Notes: generated by a model not told the origin, from the sequence alone. 64,000 bases of DNA from Thiothrix nivea DSM 5205 (GCF_000260135.1 NZ_JH651384.1:2235693-2299692); one strand, 5' to 3'. Positions 7,289 to 16,049 are shown, counted from the stretch's first letter. Program-made: numbers and translations.

Positions 7289-8425
7289 ATGAACCTGTCT
7301 GACTACCAATCCGGGCGCTATGAAGCGCAATACGAATACCAGAGTTTCCTGCCATCCCTGATCAATCATCCTTGGGTGATTGCTGATCCTGCCTTGCTGC
7401 AACTGCTGAGTCAGGCTGACCGCGCTTTGGGTGAACTGAATGCGTTCGCGCAACTGGTTCCTGATGTCGACTTTTTCATCCAGATGTATGTTGCCAAGGA
7501 AGCAACCTACTCAAGCCGTATCGAAGGCACGCAAACCAATGTTGAAGACGCTTTTAAAAATGCTGATGATGTCGCGCCGGAGAAACGTGATGACTGGGCG
7601 GAAGTGCAGAACTACATTCAGGCGCTGAACCACGCAGTGGCGCGGTTGGAAACCCTCCCGCTCTCCAACCGTTTGTTGCGGGAGGCTCACGCCATCCTGT
7701 TGCAAGGTGTCAGGGGTGAGGCCAAACAGCCCGGCGAGTTTCGCACCAGTCAGAACTGGATTGGCGTCAGCCTGAAAAATGCGGTGTTTGTTCCCCCGCA
7801 TCATGAACGGGTTGGGGAACTGATGAGTGATCTGGAGAAATTCCTCCACGATGACACGCACTATGTCTCACCACTGATCAAGATTGCGATTGCGCACTAC
7901 CAGTTTGAAACCATTCACCCGTTTCTGGATGGCAATGGTCGTCTGGGGCGTTTGCTGATTCCGTTGTTTCTGGCGTCCGAACACATTCTGGCAAAGCCTG
8001 CCCTCTATTTGTCGGATTATTTCGAGCGCAACAAAACCGCCTATGTCGATCATCTGATGGCGGTCAGGTGGGGCAACCACCTGCGTGAATGGCTGTTGTT
8101 TTTTTTGCATGGCGTGGCGGAGACAACGCAATCCTCCATTGCCGTGTTCAAAAGTATTTTGGCACTCAAGGAACGTATCGAAAGGGAAATATTGCCGCGT
8201 TTCAGTGTGCGTCGGCAGGATAATGCGCAGCAGCTCATGCGCCACCTCTACCGGAAGCCCGTCGTTGACGTGAAAACTGTTACCGATATTTTGGGGATTA
8301 CGCCCAATACGGCGGGTTCTTTGGTTGAGGATATGGTTAGCTATGGGGTGTTGGCTGAGATTACCGGGCAGCGGCGGAATCGGTTGTTTGTGTTTAGGGA
8401 GTATCTTGCTCTGTTTGCAAGATAA
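7289..8425 (+). CDS. Fic family protein (class II, with C-terminal winged helix)
   Basis: A 378-residue enzyme with the complete Fic motif HPFLDGNGRLGR (residues 210-221), the active site for transfer of AMP or another phosphate-containing group to a protein hydroxyl. An inhibitory motif S75-x3-E79-G80 (SSRIEGT) lies N-terminal, making this a class II self-inhibited Fic. The C-terminal 70 residues (KPVVDVKTVTDILGITPNTA) look like a winged helix-turn-helix. Length matches the large DUF4172-like chromosomal Fic group. It has its own promoter with palindromic boxes. The target protein is unknown. Confidence 0.93.
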   Translation: MNLSDYQSGRYEAQYEYQSFLPSLINHPWVIADPALLQLLSQADRALGELNAFAQLVPDVDFFIQMYVAKEATYSSRIEGTQTNVEDAFKNADDVAPEKRDDWAEVQNYIQALNHAVARLETLPLSNRLLREAHAILLQGVRGEAKQPGEFRTSQNWIGVSLKNAVFVPPHHERVGELMSDLEKFLHDDTHYVSPLIKIAIAHYQFETIHPFLDGNGRLGRLLIPLFLASEHILAKPALYLSDYFERNKTAYVDHLMAVRWGNHLREWLLFFLHGVAETTQSSIAVFKSILALKERIEREILPRFSVRRQDNAQQLMRHLYRKPVVDVKTVTDILGITPNTAGSLVEDMVSYGVLAEITGQRRNRLFVFREYLALFAR

Positions 8426-8478
8426 ACAGTTTAGTGTCGGAGTATTGCTTATCACCTTAATGCATTGGCTAAGCAGTT

Positions 8479-10410
8479 TTACATCGTATTTTTTATTTCG
8501 ATAAATTGACGTAACGATGAGAGCATCGCTGTGTTGAGAGGATAGTGTTTTGCACTAATTTGGTTGAGTCTCGTTGCCTTATCAATGACTTGCTTGATTG
8601 AAATGCCAGCATCCGTAATGTGACCTTTAATAGTTGAAGGCATTACGTTGTTTCTTAGTGCTGAGTTAATTAGTTGGATAGTCTCTAATTCTTGGTTTTT
8701 TTGAGATTTTAGGAAATCACTGAATTGAGGTCGATCTTCTTTGTTGAAGACAACATATCCTTGATTGTTCGTCTCCGCCTGTTCTTCCCAAAGCAAGCGC
8801 CTTACTGCCAGTAATTCAGGCATTAGCCGCCACTTCTCGCGATTTAGTGTATCTACAATCACTATCATTTCTTGCAGTGATGTATGCAGGTGCTGGAATA
8901 GACTAGCCAAATCGCGGGCAAGGTCACTATTTGCTGAGCTGGAGTGTTGTGCTTTCAAGTCAAATAATGCAAAACCAACTTGCCACAGAAAGAATAATAA
9001 TTCGCTGGCTTTTGAGCGGTTATCATAGCTGTCATGTCTTGTGCCGAATTCTGTTAGTTCACGTAAATAAATTGCAGAATCCCAAGTTTTGTACCAATCA
9101 TCAATTTCACTGATAGGATAAGCCAGCAAATACGCAAGGTCTGAGGGAAAACGGGTTTGATTATATGTGCTGATGAGATGCTCTGAACTATCCCTCAGTT
9201 GCTGCCCTTTGTCCTCATGCCAATCATCAACGGATAAATCCCATTCATTCAAAAACACCTGATAGTTACTAACGATGGCTGTTCCATTTTGTGCCCAATA
9301 TGAGCAGCTTGCTAGATTGCACCACGGTTCCCAGCGCATGGCATCTGGTGGTATCTCGGATGAATTGAATGTTTTTCCTGTAAGTAAGTGACCTATTGCT
9401 GTGAGTAACGTGGCATCGATGAAAGCTGGTGATGTTGCGTCATCAGCTTTGTCTCCCCCTTCGACTAATAGACGATACATTAACCATGCTGACCAACGCT
9501 TTAACAATGGAATAGCATCCTGCCTTTGTTGAATGATCGGGATATTATCTGAGACCCATTCCTCTATTTGTTTTTTGCATTGCTGTTTTTCTTCTGGTGT
9601 GCTGTCGTAGTTTGTGTTGTGCCGTAATAGGTAATGTCGAAACTCAACCAAAGTTATAGGAACAAGTAAATGGCCATTCCAGACACCATTTTCTTCAAAG
9701 GCGACGGGAGCTTTCTGTATAAAGTATTTCCAGTATTTTGACTTGTCTCCCTCCTGTATTGTTACCCTTACAATGAGTTCTTGTAGTAGAAAAGGGTTTT
9801 TGATGATAGAGAGTGTTTGTGCTGCTTGTTCTTTGTCTAGAGTGACTAGCAATTGAAACCAATCACTGATTCTCCCGTATGATGATTGTGAGTGTCTGTC
9901 GACTCCCCACCAAATTTGTTCCAGCGGCTTGCTTTGATGCTGCCAGAAAAGCTTTTCCTGTATCGGCTGTGTTTTTTGATTGCTTTCACTGGGTTCTTGT
10001 AAAAATAAATTATTTGTTTCTATGAAAATTGTTTTTGCTAACTCCATGAAGTTCTGTTGTTTCATAGGTTGATGTTCTACAATGACAAAAATGACTGGAT
10101 TCAGCCAATTCTCTATTTCCCATGAGTTGTATTGCAGTTTCTGAACGGTTTTCCATGTTTCCCACTGAGGTGATTGGTGCAATGATTCAGCACAACACCA
10201 TGTTGCAAGCATGTTAGTTAGATCAGTTGAACCAAGAGTGGGAAGTTGATTTAGTTTTTCTTGAACTTGCTCAAGTAACGCCTTTGTATCATTACCACCG
10301 CTGATAATCCACTGAATCGGATCAGCCAATAGCTCAAGTAAGTTGTAGGCTGGAGTATCCAGTAATTGTTTGAGTTCAATGGCTGGGTCGAAAGTGCGAT
10401 CCATTATCAT
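8479..10410 (-). CDS. Large uncharacterised protein of a PLD-like cassette
   Basis: A 643-residue protein I do not recognise. It is rich in Trp, Gln and Leu, apparently helical and soluble, without a signal peptide, membrane segment or nucleotide-binding motif. The ATG at 10410 is chosen because AAAAGGAAG lies 6 bases upstream; a TTG 27 bases earlier would overlap the previous gene. It is the last gene of a three-gene reverse-strand operon (gap 14 bp to the 217-aa PLD-like gene). Base use is visibly more AT-rich than in the flanking core genes, suggesting acquisition by transfer. A regulatory or scaffold role next to the PLD-like proteins is conjecture. Confidence 0.7.
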   Translation of the reverse strand: MIMDRTFDPAIELKQLLDTPAYNLLELLADPIQWIISGGNDTKALLEQVQEKLNQLPTLGSTDLTNMLATWCCAESLHQSPQWETWKTVQKLQYNSWEIENWLNPVIFVIVEHQPMKQQNFMELAKTIFIETNNLFLQEPSESNQKTQPIQEKLFWQHQSKPLEQIWWGVDRHSQSSYGRISDWFQLLVTLDKEQAAQTLSIIKNPFLLQELIVRVTIQEGDKSKYWKYFIQKAPVAFEENGVWNGHLLVPITLVEFRHYLLRHNTNYDSTPEEKQQCKKQIEEWVSDNIPIIQQRQDAIPLLKRWSAWLMYRLLVEGGDKADDATSPAFIDATLLTAIGHLLTGKTFNSSEIPPDAMRWEPWCNLASCSYWAQNGTAIVSNYQVFLNEWDLSVDDWHEDKGQQLRDSSEHLISTYNQTRFPSDLAYLLAYPISEIDDWYKTWDSAIYLRELTEFGTRHDSYDNRSKASELLFFLWQVGFALFDLKAQHSSSANSDLARDLASLFQHLHTSLQEMIVIVDTLNREKWRLMPELLAVRRLLWEEQAETNNQGYVVFNKEDRPQFSDFLKSQKNQELETIQLINSALRNNVMPSTIKGHITDAGISIKQVIDKATRLNQISAKHYPLNTAMLSSLRQFIEIKNTM

Positions 10411-10424
10411 ACAAAGCTTCCTTT

Positions 10425-11078
10425 TTATAAACGCCAAATGTTATGGAATAGGGCATCTGCCCCATATTCAGAGGCTCGCCATCCCCGACTTGCTACACTA
10501 AACTGTTTCTCAAAGCCACCTACAGTACCTCCGAAATGCCATAATTCATCATCAATAATGGCGAATCGATCATGGATCAGCCTGTCTGGTAAGATTTTGT
10601 ATTCAATACTGATGGAAGGGTTTCCAATAGGACGGGGGAGTTGGCTGTTTATGCGATCAACCTTGGCTTGCAATTTTGCCTGCAAGCTCCTTTGCGTTTC
10701 ACTGGCATCGCATCCTGAAATAATTTTCACCTCACTTGCTTGAAAACTGCGTGACTCCATAGGTAGTAAAAGTATGTCTATGCGATCATCGATCTTTTCA
10801 TCTTCATTATCTCCCTTTCCTTCATGGGGTTTGAAGAAGTAATTGTCTACAATGAGCACCCGCTCTAGTGCATGAGAGATTGCCTCAAAAAATACGTCGA
10901 TTAAAAAATCATGAGTATTGGAAGCGTTACGGCGAGAGTAAATCTGGTTTGTATCTGGAAACAGGCTGGAATCATCACCTTGATAACAGGGTGGACGAAA
11001 TATTTGCTTTTCTGGCAAAGGTCGAAGAGGACGCTCACTCGGCTGTATTGAAATACTAGGTTTGGGGATCATCATCAT
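10425..11078 (-). CDS. Phospholipase D-like domain protein, short
   Basis: A 217-residue protein. The segment LIHDRFAIIDDELWHFGGT (residues 167-185) matches the second half of a PLD active site, with HDR in place of the usual H-x-K, followed by the Gly-Gly-Thr turn. Upstream, ALERVLIVDNYFF fits the strand that precedes a first PLD half-site. There is only one HDRF motif, so it may pair with itself or with the 555-aa neighbour. Its first codons (ATGATGATG) overlap the end of the preceding gene by 23 bp, so translation is coupled. Confidence 0.65.
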   Translation of the reverse strand: MMMIPKPSISIQPSERPLRPLPEKQIFRPPCYQGDDSSLFPDTNQIYSRRNASNTHDFLIDVFFEAISHALERVLIVDNYFFKPHEGKGDNEDEKIDDRIDILLLPMESRSFQASEVKIISGCDASETQRSLQAKLQAKVDRINSQLPRPIGNPSISIEYKILPDRLIHDRFAIIDDELWHFGGTVGGFEKQFSVASRGWRASEYGADALFHNIWRL

Positions 11079-12723
11079 CCCCTTCTGGCTTAACTTCCGG
11101 GTAGTATTCGCGATATTGAATTTTATAAGGCACGGCGTTAGCGAGTATGTCTTGTAAAGAGGTGCTTACTGGCTTTGGATCAGGCAGCTTCATCATTATG
11201 GCAGCACGATCACCGATTGCGTTAAGAGAGCTGCCAATTAGCCAGATATTATCGTCAATACACAAAAAACGATCATGAAGTTTCGGAGGTTTTCCCGTCA
11301 TGACCAGAACCTCACAGTCTGGATTGCCGAGTTCCTTTAGCTGAACTACTGAGTGATCAAGCATTGCCAGTTTTTGCTTTAGAGTTTGCGTAGACTGCTT
11401 CGTTTCATCACAAATTTCTTTGCTGGTTTCAAAGGCTAAGCGAGAAGTTAACACGGTGATTTTTACCTGACTCATCCTTACCGCATACAGAAATTGTGGA
11501 ACTTGCAATGCCCCAAAGTAAGGGTCAGCAATAAGTAGTTTCTTTTGCGCCTTGCCGATTAACTCACGGAGTAGCTTTGCAGCGATTTCACGTTGACCCG
11601 GTTCAAACCAGTATTGATGGTAACGTTTTGCCTCGACAAGGATTTCTCGATTACGTACAGCCTGACCAACTCTGGCATTCACATTTTGTATCGATGTCTT
11701 CCCAATAACCCGTTTGGACATTGGATGACTTCGAGAGACTGTATAACGTGTATTGGCGGCTTTTGGGGAGTCACTTTCTGGAGCAATAACTTCACGGTGC
11801 TCTGTAACAATATGGCTTTGAAAGTGCATTTCCCGTAGAAATCCTTTTGGGGCAGAGTAATAGAGAATGCCATGTTGTGGATGGGTTATAGCATAACCAT
11901 ACTGCCCCGTGCATCTACCTTTATCTATATCGATGATGCCATCTTCAGGGACGTCTATCGTGGTAAAATTTGAGAGTAAGCCTGCTTGTTTGTCGAAAAA
12001 AGTAATTTTCAAACTGTCCAGGGTTTGATTTGGATATGGCGTAATGTGGTGAAAAATTCTTTCTCCTGTTGTTTCTGTTGCTGGAATCATGAAATTGTTG
12101 ATTTTCTGGATGATCGGAGAAGGTACCACAAGTACTGCACTACCCAGGTATTCAGGATAATCTTTCAAATCAATATGTAGTCGACGTTCAATAAATGTGA
12201 GTGCTTGGGCATCATCAAGAAAAAGTTCAAATCCTGAGTCATTCCCAAAACGACGATGAACACGTGAGAATACTGTTCCTAGGAAGGGGCACGGATTGGT
12301 TTCATCAAAGATATTGCTGGAAAGCCATCCTTTTAATGGGAGACCTAATTCTGGCCAGAGCGGGTCATCGATTAAATCAGGAGTTTTGAGTTCGATGTTA
12401 TCAAGCTTTTTATTTTGGTGGTTTACCAAACTAGGTAGTGGTGTTTTTGAGCTTTCGTTATTAAGTGATCGATACCATTCTACGGCTTCTGAAGCCTTTA
12501 AAAGAACAGAGCGAAAGAACACCGTTCCACCTTTATTTTTGAGTGGTTGTTTGTCCAAAGGTTTTTTGGGCATCAGTTTTGTAGGAGGCGGGCGCTCTGG
12601 TGTTAATAATGTAACGGTAGCGAAGAGTAAGCGTCCTGGTTTATTTTTCTCACATTGAAGTGAGGCAAGCCGAATGACAGCCCAGTCAAAAGGTTCGACG
12701 AATATTGGCTGATGGGAAGGCAT
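11056..12723 (-). CDS. Phospholipase D-like protein with large N-terminal domain (VPA1262-like)
   Basis: A 555-residue protein, first gene of the cassette. The C-terminal third has PLD features: KLLIADPYFGALQVPQFLY (first strand) and KLHDRFLCIDDNIWLIGSSL (about residues 481-500), with HDR at 483-485 and the Gly-Ser-Ser turn. The N-terminal part, from FDWAVIRLASLQ, resembles from memory the VPA1262 family N-terminal domain; I hold that loosely. No signal peptide is seen. The operon (555, 217, 643 residues) sits in an island with Fic and toxin-antitoxin genes and is AT-rich, so a role in phage defence or conflict is plausible but unproven. Confidence 0.6.
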   Translation of the reverse strand: MPSHQPIFVEPFDWAVIRLASLQCEKNKPGRLLFATVTLLTPERPPPTKLMPKKPLDKQPLKNKGGTVFFRSVLLKASEAVEWYRSLNNESSKTPLPSLVNHQNKKLDNIELKTPDLIDDPLWPELGLPLKGWLSSNIFDETNPCPFLGTVFSRVHRRFGNDSGFELFLDDAQALTFIERRLHIDLKDYPEYLGSAVLVVPSPIIQKINNFMIPATETTGERIFHHITPYPNQTLDSLKITFFDKQAGLLSNFTTIDVPEDGIIDIDKGRCTGQYGYAITHPQHGILYYSAPKGFLREMHFQSHIVTEHREVIAPESDSPKAANTRYTVSRSHPMSKRVIGKTSIQNVNARVGQAVRNREILVEAKRYHQYWFEPGQREIAAKLLRELIGKAQKKLLIADPYFGALQVPQFLYAVRMSQVKITVLTSRLAFETSKEICDETKQSTQTLKQKLAMLDHSVVQLKELGNPDCEVLVMTGKPPKLHDRFLCIDDNIWLIGSSLNAIGDRAAIMMKLPDPKPVSTSLQDILANAVPYKIQYREYYPEVKPEGDDDDPQT

Positions 12724-12854
12724 GGCTCTTTTCTCAGAAGAAATGCTTAAAATTATATCAGGAAGTCCTGGGAGCGGCTATAGTTACCCTTAAATAAGAA
12801 TGGCTGGAGCAACTTACTACATTGCAGGAACACTATCTGGGATCCCATTTGAAA

Positions 12855-12909
12855 GGATGCCCAATGGGGATTGTATGGCAAGTACTGAACCCACCCTCAG
12901 GCTGATTGT
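12855..12909 (+). pseudogene. Antitoxin/toxin junction remnant
   Basis: This 55-bp stretch closely repeats 13889-13943, where the antitoxin ends (QWGLYGKY) and the DUF3368-type toxin begins. Here only the junction survives, directly before the VapC tail at 12917. It marks an older copy of the module that was deleted. Confidence 0.6.
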
Positions 12910-12916
12910 GTATCGT

Positions 12917-13345
12917 TTAAGTATTTGACAATACATCCTCAATCCACAACAAATGCCCTGACCATTCAGGATGAGTTTCGAGCGCCAGATACAGTTTCTT
13001 GTCCGCTGTAACCACCCGGCCTTCCAGTTGCCGCGCCAGCACCAGATAAAGGCAGTCGTAAACGCTGCGGTAAGTGGCGTGGGCGATGTCGCTGGCTTCC
13101 AGCAGCAAATCCTGCCACGGGTAAAGTTGCACCGGCAGATACAGCAGGTTTTGCTGGATTTCATCGGCAAGGTCGCGGGGGATTTCCTTGCGGCGGACTT
13201 TCTTGCTCAGGATGTTGGCACATTCCAGCAGCATGAAGTCGGGCGTATACAAATCGGGGGCATCTTGCAGGCGGGCGGCATGTTCCCAGTAAATTTCCGG
13301 CACGAACCATTTGATGGCGACGCTGGCGTCAACGATCAGGTTCAT
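12917..13345 (-). CDS. PIN-domain ribonuclease toxin (VapC family), copy 1
   Basis: A 142-residue PIN-domain RNase. The acidic metal-binding residues appear in order: Asp6 (MNLIVDASVAIKW), a glutamate in MLLECANIL, and Asp in YRSVYDCLYLVLA and VVTADKKLY. Family members cleave tRNA or rRNA and are held inactive by a cognate antitoxin; the target here is unknown. It overlaps the antitoxin stop by 4 bp. It is nearly identical to the truncated copy at 16050, and its last 17 residues also match a relic at 18786. This copy appears intact. Confidence 0.88.
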   Translation of the reverse strand: MNLIVDASVAIKWFVPEIYWEHAARLQDAPDLYTPDFMLLECANILSKKVRRKEIPRDLADEIQQNLLYLPVQLYPWQDLLLEASDIAHATYRSVYDCLYLVLARQLEGRVVTADKKLYLALETHPEWSGHLLWIEDVLSNT

Positions 13346-13620
13346 GCGTCACGATCTTCCCGCACCAGTTCCGCGCTGTCGGAAAAGGTTTTGTGGGTGG
13401 ACTGCAAACGTGCGCGAATCCTGCTGGCATTTGCCCAGAAGTTATCAGGCTGGATTTTGGCAGCATTTTCCAGAATCCATTGCACCTCAGCCTGTAAGGA
13501 ACGGTGGTTGATTTGCGCACGGCGTTTCAGGCGGTTGACGGTTTCTTCTTCAAGGTTGCGGATGAGTAATTGCGGCATGGTGAGCACCTCCGGTTGCTTG
13601 CATTATGATAGCACTGGCAA
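12937..13620. repeat. 684-bp direct repeat, copy 1
   Basis: This block carries a FitA-like antitoxin and most of a VapC toxin. It recurs in the same orientation at 16025-16708 with the same length and only scattered substitutions. Recombination between the copies would delete or duplicate about 3.1 kb holding two other toxin modules. Confidence 0.85.
13342..13578 (-). CDS. FitA-like ribbon-helix-helix antitoxin, copy 1
   Basis: A 78-residue antitoxin. The N-terminal MPQLLIRNLEEETVNRLKRR is a ribbon-helix-helix DNA-binding segment; the C-terminal tail (WANASRIRARLQ) should wrap the toxin active site. GGAGG lies 8 bases before the ATG at 13578, which is why this start is preferred to the GTG three codons upstream. 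It overlaps vapC by 4 bp, the normal order. Such antitoxins repress their own promoter. The copy at 16430 differs by two residues (Arg to Ser, Lys to Gln). Confidence 0.88.
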   Translation of the reverse strand: MPQLLIRNLEEETVNRLKRRAQINHRSLQAEVQWILENAAKIQPDNFWANASRIRARLQSTHKTFSDSAELVREDRDA

Positions 13621-13724
13621 GGTGAGGCACGGCATTTTTTCGCTAGAATGACACCATGATCCTGATCGGGGGGACAGCACATTCCATGCTAGAATCCATA
13701 AATGCCATACACGGGGATAAGCCA

Positions 13725-13922
13725 ATGAACATGCCAATCCAAGCCAACCTGCCCGAAAATCTGCTGATAAAAGCCCAGCAATTGGTATCCGCTGGCTGGG
13801 TCAACAACCTTGACGACCTGCTGGCTGACGCTTTACGCCGCTATCTCGAATCCCACTCGGAAGAGCTTGCCGAAAAATTTATTCGGGAGGATGTCCAGTG
13901 GGGATTGTATGGCAAGTACTGA
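13725..13922 (+). CDS. Small antitoxin of a DUF3368-type PIN module
   Basis: A 65-residue protein: MNMPIQANLPENLLIKAQQL continuing into VSAGWVNNLDDLLADALRRY. It resembles the small antitoxins found upstream of DUF3368 PIN toxins, with a helical C-terminal tail ending QWGLYGKY. GGGG lies 8 bases before the ATG at 13725. It overlaps the broken toxin gene by 14 bp. Because the toxin is truncated, this antitoxin may be an orphan that neutralises related toxins. A relic of the same junction occurs at 12855. Confidence 0.65.
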   Translation: MNMPIQANLPENLLIKAQQLVSAGWVNNLDDLLADALRRYLESHSEELAEKFIREDVQWGLYGKY

Positions 13923-14150
13923 ACCCGCCATCAGACTGGTTGTTTGTGATGCGGGGCCGGTTATCCATCTGGATGAGTTGGGCTGTCTGGCGTTATTGAG
14001 CGATTTCGCAGCCGTGCTGATACCCGACACTGTTTGGGAGGAAGTTCTGCACCAACGGCTACAAGCCATTGACCACTGCCAGCCTTGCACATTCGAGCCT
14101 CCTTGCTGCAAGAGGTGATTGAGCAGGTTGAAGCCTTTCGGCAAACCTGA
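13909..14150 (+). pseudogene. DUF3368-type PIN toxin with internal deletion
   Basis: The N-terminal half (IRLVVCDAGPVIHLDELGCL) is a clear DUF3368 PIN start with the first aspartate. After LHQRLQAI the frame breaks. The normal C-terminus (HIRASLLQEVIEQVEAFRQT, then a stop at 14148-14150) is present but in another frame, and the central part with the remaining acidic residues is missing. The open frame itself stops at 14118. The gene is therefore inactive. Confidence 0.75.
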
Positions 14151-14260
14151 AGTTCCGGGTAAACAGAGGATACATTGACTCTGTGTGTTCCCGGCCAGAG
14201 TTATTCAGGACCCTATCCGCAGTTTTTCGAATAGTTCAAAATGCGCCACACCATCCAGCA

Positions 14261-14303
14261 AAGGTTTACAAAATATATTAAGATACTTAAAAGTGTAAAC
14301 CTT
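14261..14303. promoter_or_regulatory. Nested palindromic operator of the XRE-ImmA gene
   Basis: Perfect 10-bp arms AAGGTTTACA (14261-14270) and TGTAAACCTT (14294-14303) flank a second palindrome TTAAG-ATA-CTTAA (14278-14290). The site ends 16 bp before the XRE-ImmA start codon at 14320, fitting autoregulation by its helix-turn-helix domain. The -35-like TTTACA lies inside the left arm. Confidence 0.6.
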
Positions 14304-14319
14304 GCAATCGGAGATCGCC

Positions 14320-15381
14320 ATGTACCCCGAACGTCTGAAACGCGCCCGCGAAGCGGCAGGTTTGTCGTTGCGTGCATTGGCTGAGAAGGTGGGTGTTTCT
14401 CACGCAGCCATCAAGAAATACGAAGAAGGCGTCAACACGCCCGACTCTGCCCAGTTGCTCAAACTGGCGCGGGCGCTTGGCGTGCGCAGTGAGTATTTCT
14501 TCCGCCCGTTTGAGGTTCATCTGCAAGGCATCGAATACCGCAAACGTGCCAACACGACCCAAAAACTGCTCAAGCGCATTCATGCCGATGTGCTGGAACA
14601 GGCCGAACGTTGGCACGAACTGGCGAACCTCTACCCGCAATTCCCGGTCAAGCCGTTTGCCGTACCCGCCGGTTTGCCGGGGCAGGTTGCCAGCATGGAC
14701 GAGGTGGAGCAGGTAGCCGAATTCGTCCGCGCTTACTGGAAACTGGGCGAAAACCCGCTGCCCGATCTGGTGGACGTGCTGGAAACCCAGGGCATTCTGG
14801 TCATTTTCACCACGCTGGAAAATGCAACCAAGTTCGACGGTCTGGCCGCCCATATCGGTGCACAGCCCGTCATCATGGTGTCGCAAACATGGTCAGGCGA
14901 CCGCCAGCGTTTCACCCTCGCCCACGAACTGGGGCATCTGCTGCTGCACGGTCGACTGGCGGATGCGCTGGACGAAGAAAAAGCCTGCCACCGTTTTGCG
15001 GGAGCCTTCCTGCTGCCAGCTTCCGCGCTACGCCAGCAACTGGGGCAACAGCGCCGCATGATCGAATGGCAGGAACTCTACCTGCTCAAGCACGAATTCG
15101 GCCTGAGCATGGCGGGCTGCCTGTTCCGCGCCCGCGACGCCGGGTTGCTGGACGCCGCCACCTTCGACAAGATGTGGAAGGTGTTCTCCATGCGCGGCTG
15201 GCGTTCCTGCGAACCCGGCGATGCTTACCCGCAGGAGCAAACCATCCTGTTCAAGCAATTGGTGTACCGCGCACTGGCGGAAGACTGGATCGGTGAATCC
15301 AAGGCAGCGGAATTGCTGGGCATCCCGGTCTCCCGTTTCCATCAGGAACGCAAGCTGGAGGCTGCCGGGTGCAATTGCTGA
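14320..15381 (+). CDS. XRE helix-turn-helix / ImmA-IrrE metallopeptidase antitoxin
   Basis: A 353-residue two-domain protein. Residues 1-60 form an XRE-type helix-turn-helix (LSLRALAEKVGVSHAAIKKY). Residues about 150-230 form an ImmA/IrrE zinc peptidase with HELGH at 192-196 and a later acidic ligand in FAGAFLLPAS. Relatives relieve repression by cleaving a partner or act as antitoxins. Here it overlaps a PIN-like gene by 13 bp, a known pairing. The ATG at 14320, after GGAGA, is preferred over the TTG at 14302. A large palindrome upstream suggests self-regulation. Confidence 0.88.
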   Translation: MYPERLKRAREAAGLSLRALAEKVGVSHAAIKKYEEGVNTPDSAQLLKLARALGVRSEYFFRPFEVHLQGIEYRKRANTTQKLLKRIHADVLEQAERWHELANLYPQFPVKPFAVPAGLPGQVASMDEVEQVAEFVRAYWKLGENPLPDLVDVLETQGILVIFTTLENATKFDGLAAHIGAQPVIMVSQTWSGDRQRFTLAHELGHLLLHGRLADALDEEKACHRFAGAFLLPASALRQQLGQQRRMIEWQELYLLKHEFGLSMAGCLFRARDAGLLDAATFDKMWKVFSMRGWRSCEPGDAYPQEQTILFKQLVYRALAEDWIGESKAAELLGIPVSRFHQERKLEAAGCNC

Positions 15382-15860
15382 TCAGCGACGCCAATATCCT
15401 CATAGATATGGAGGAAGGGCAGTTGCTGCAACCAATGTTCAGGCTGCCGTTCCAGTTTCAAACCCCCAACCTGTTGTTTTTCGACGAACTGGTGGAACAG
15501 CATCCCCACCTGCTCGAATACGGTCTGGAACTGGGCGTGCTGGATGGAGCCAGCATGAACCGCGTTTCGCAACTGGCGATCAGGTACAAAAAGACCGGGC
15601 GTTACGACTGCATGGCGCTGGCCTTGGCACAGCAGGAACAATGCCCGCTGCTGACCGGCGATAACCATTTGAAAGAAGCCGCCACCGCCGAAAAGGTAGA
15701 GGTGAAAGGCACGCTCTGGCTGGTTGAGCAAATGGTTGTGCACGGAATCATTACTGTCCAGACTGCCCGCGACAGCTACCGGCTGATGGAAAGTTGTGGC
15801 CGCCGGTTGCCTTGGAAAATTGCGCGGCAGCGTCTGGATGCTTTGGAAGGGAGTGAGTGA
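15369..15860 (+). CDS. PIN-like toxin partner of the XRE-ImmA protein
   Basis: A 163-residue protein starting at a GTG inside the end of the ImmA gene (13-bp overlap). It begins QLLISDANILIDMEEGQLL, with Asp7 as the first PIN metal ligand, and has further acidic positions in FFDELVEQH, RYDCMALALA and PLLTGDNHLKEA. The C-terminus is basic and helical. This fits the PIN-like toxins encoded with ImmA/IrrE-HTH antitoxins. Translational coupling suggests co-production in a fixed ratio. Confidence 0.78.
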   Translation: MQLLISDANILIDMEEGQLLQPMFRLPFQFQTPNLLFFDELVEQHPHLLEYGLELGVLDGASMNRVSQLAIRYKKTGRYDCMALALAQQEQCPLLTGDNHLKEAATAEKVEVKGTLWLVEQMVVHGIITVQTARDSYRLMESCGRRLPWKIARQRLDALEGSE

Positions 15861-15914
15861 TTGTTGGTTAATGCAGTTTATGCCACCGTATTCGTGTGAA
15901 TTTCCCGAAAGGTC

Positions 15915-15979
15915 GCGGAATTTGCCATATGGATTTTCTTATTTCAGAAAGTGGGTTTGTTTCTGAAATAATGGCTTGG
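15915..15979. repeat. Second copy of the fic leader palindrome block
   Basis: This 65-bp stretch matches 7162-7226 at most positions and keeps the inverted pair TTATTTCAGAAA (15939-15950) / TTTCTGAAATAA (15960-15971), here even more perfect. No fic gene follows; it lies between the PIN-like gene and the truncated vapC copy 2. It may be a relic of a lost fic gene or a spare binding site. Confidence 0.6.
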
Positions 15980-16049
15980 TCATTGCTCATCCCAAAGTGC
16001 ATTACGATATATTTGATACCACACCCTCAATCCACAACAAATGTCCTGA

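Noticed and set aside
14203-14222. Short match to the VapC segment TADRVW (shared ACCCTATCCGCAGT with 17352-17365)
   Set aside because: About 14 bp; could be a tiny relic of a PIN gene but too short to support.
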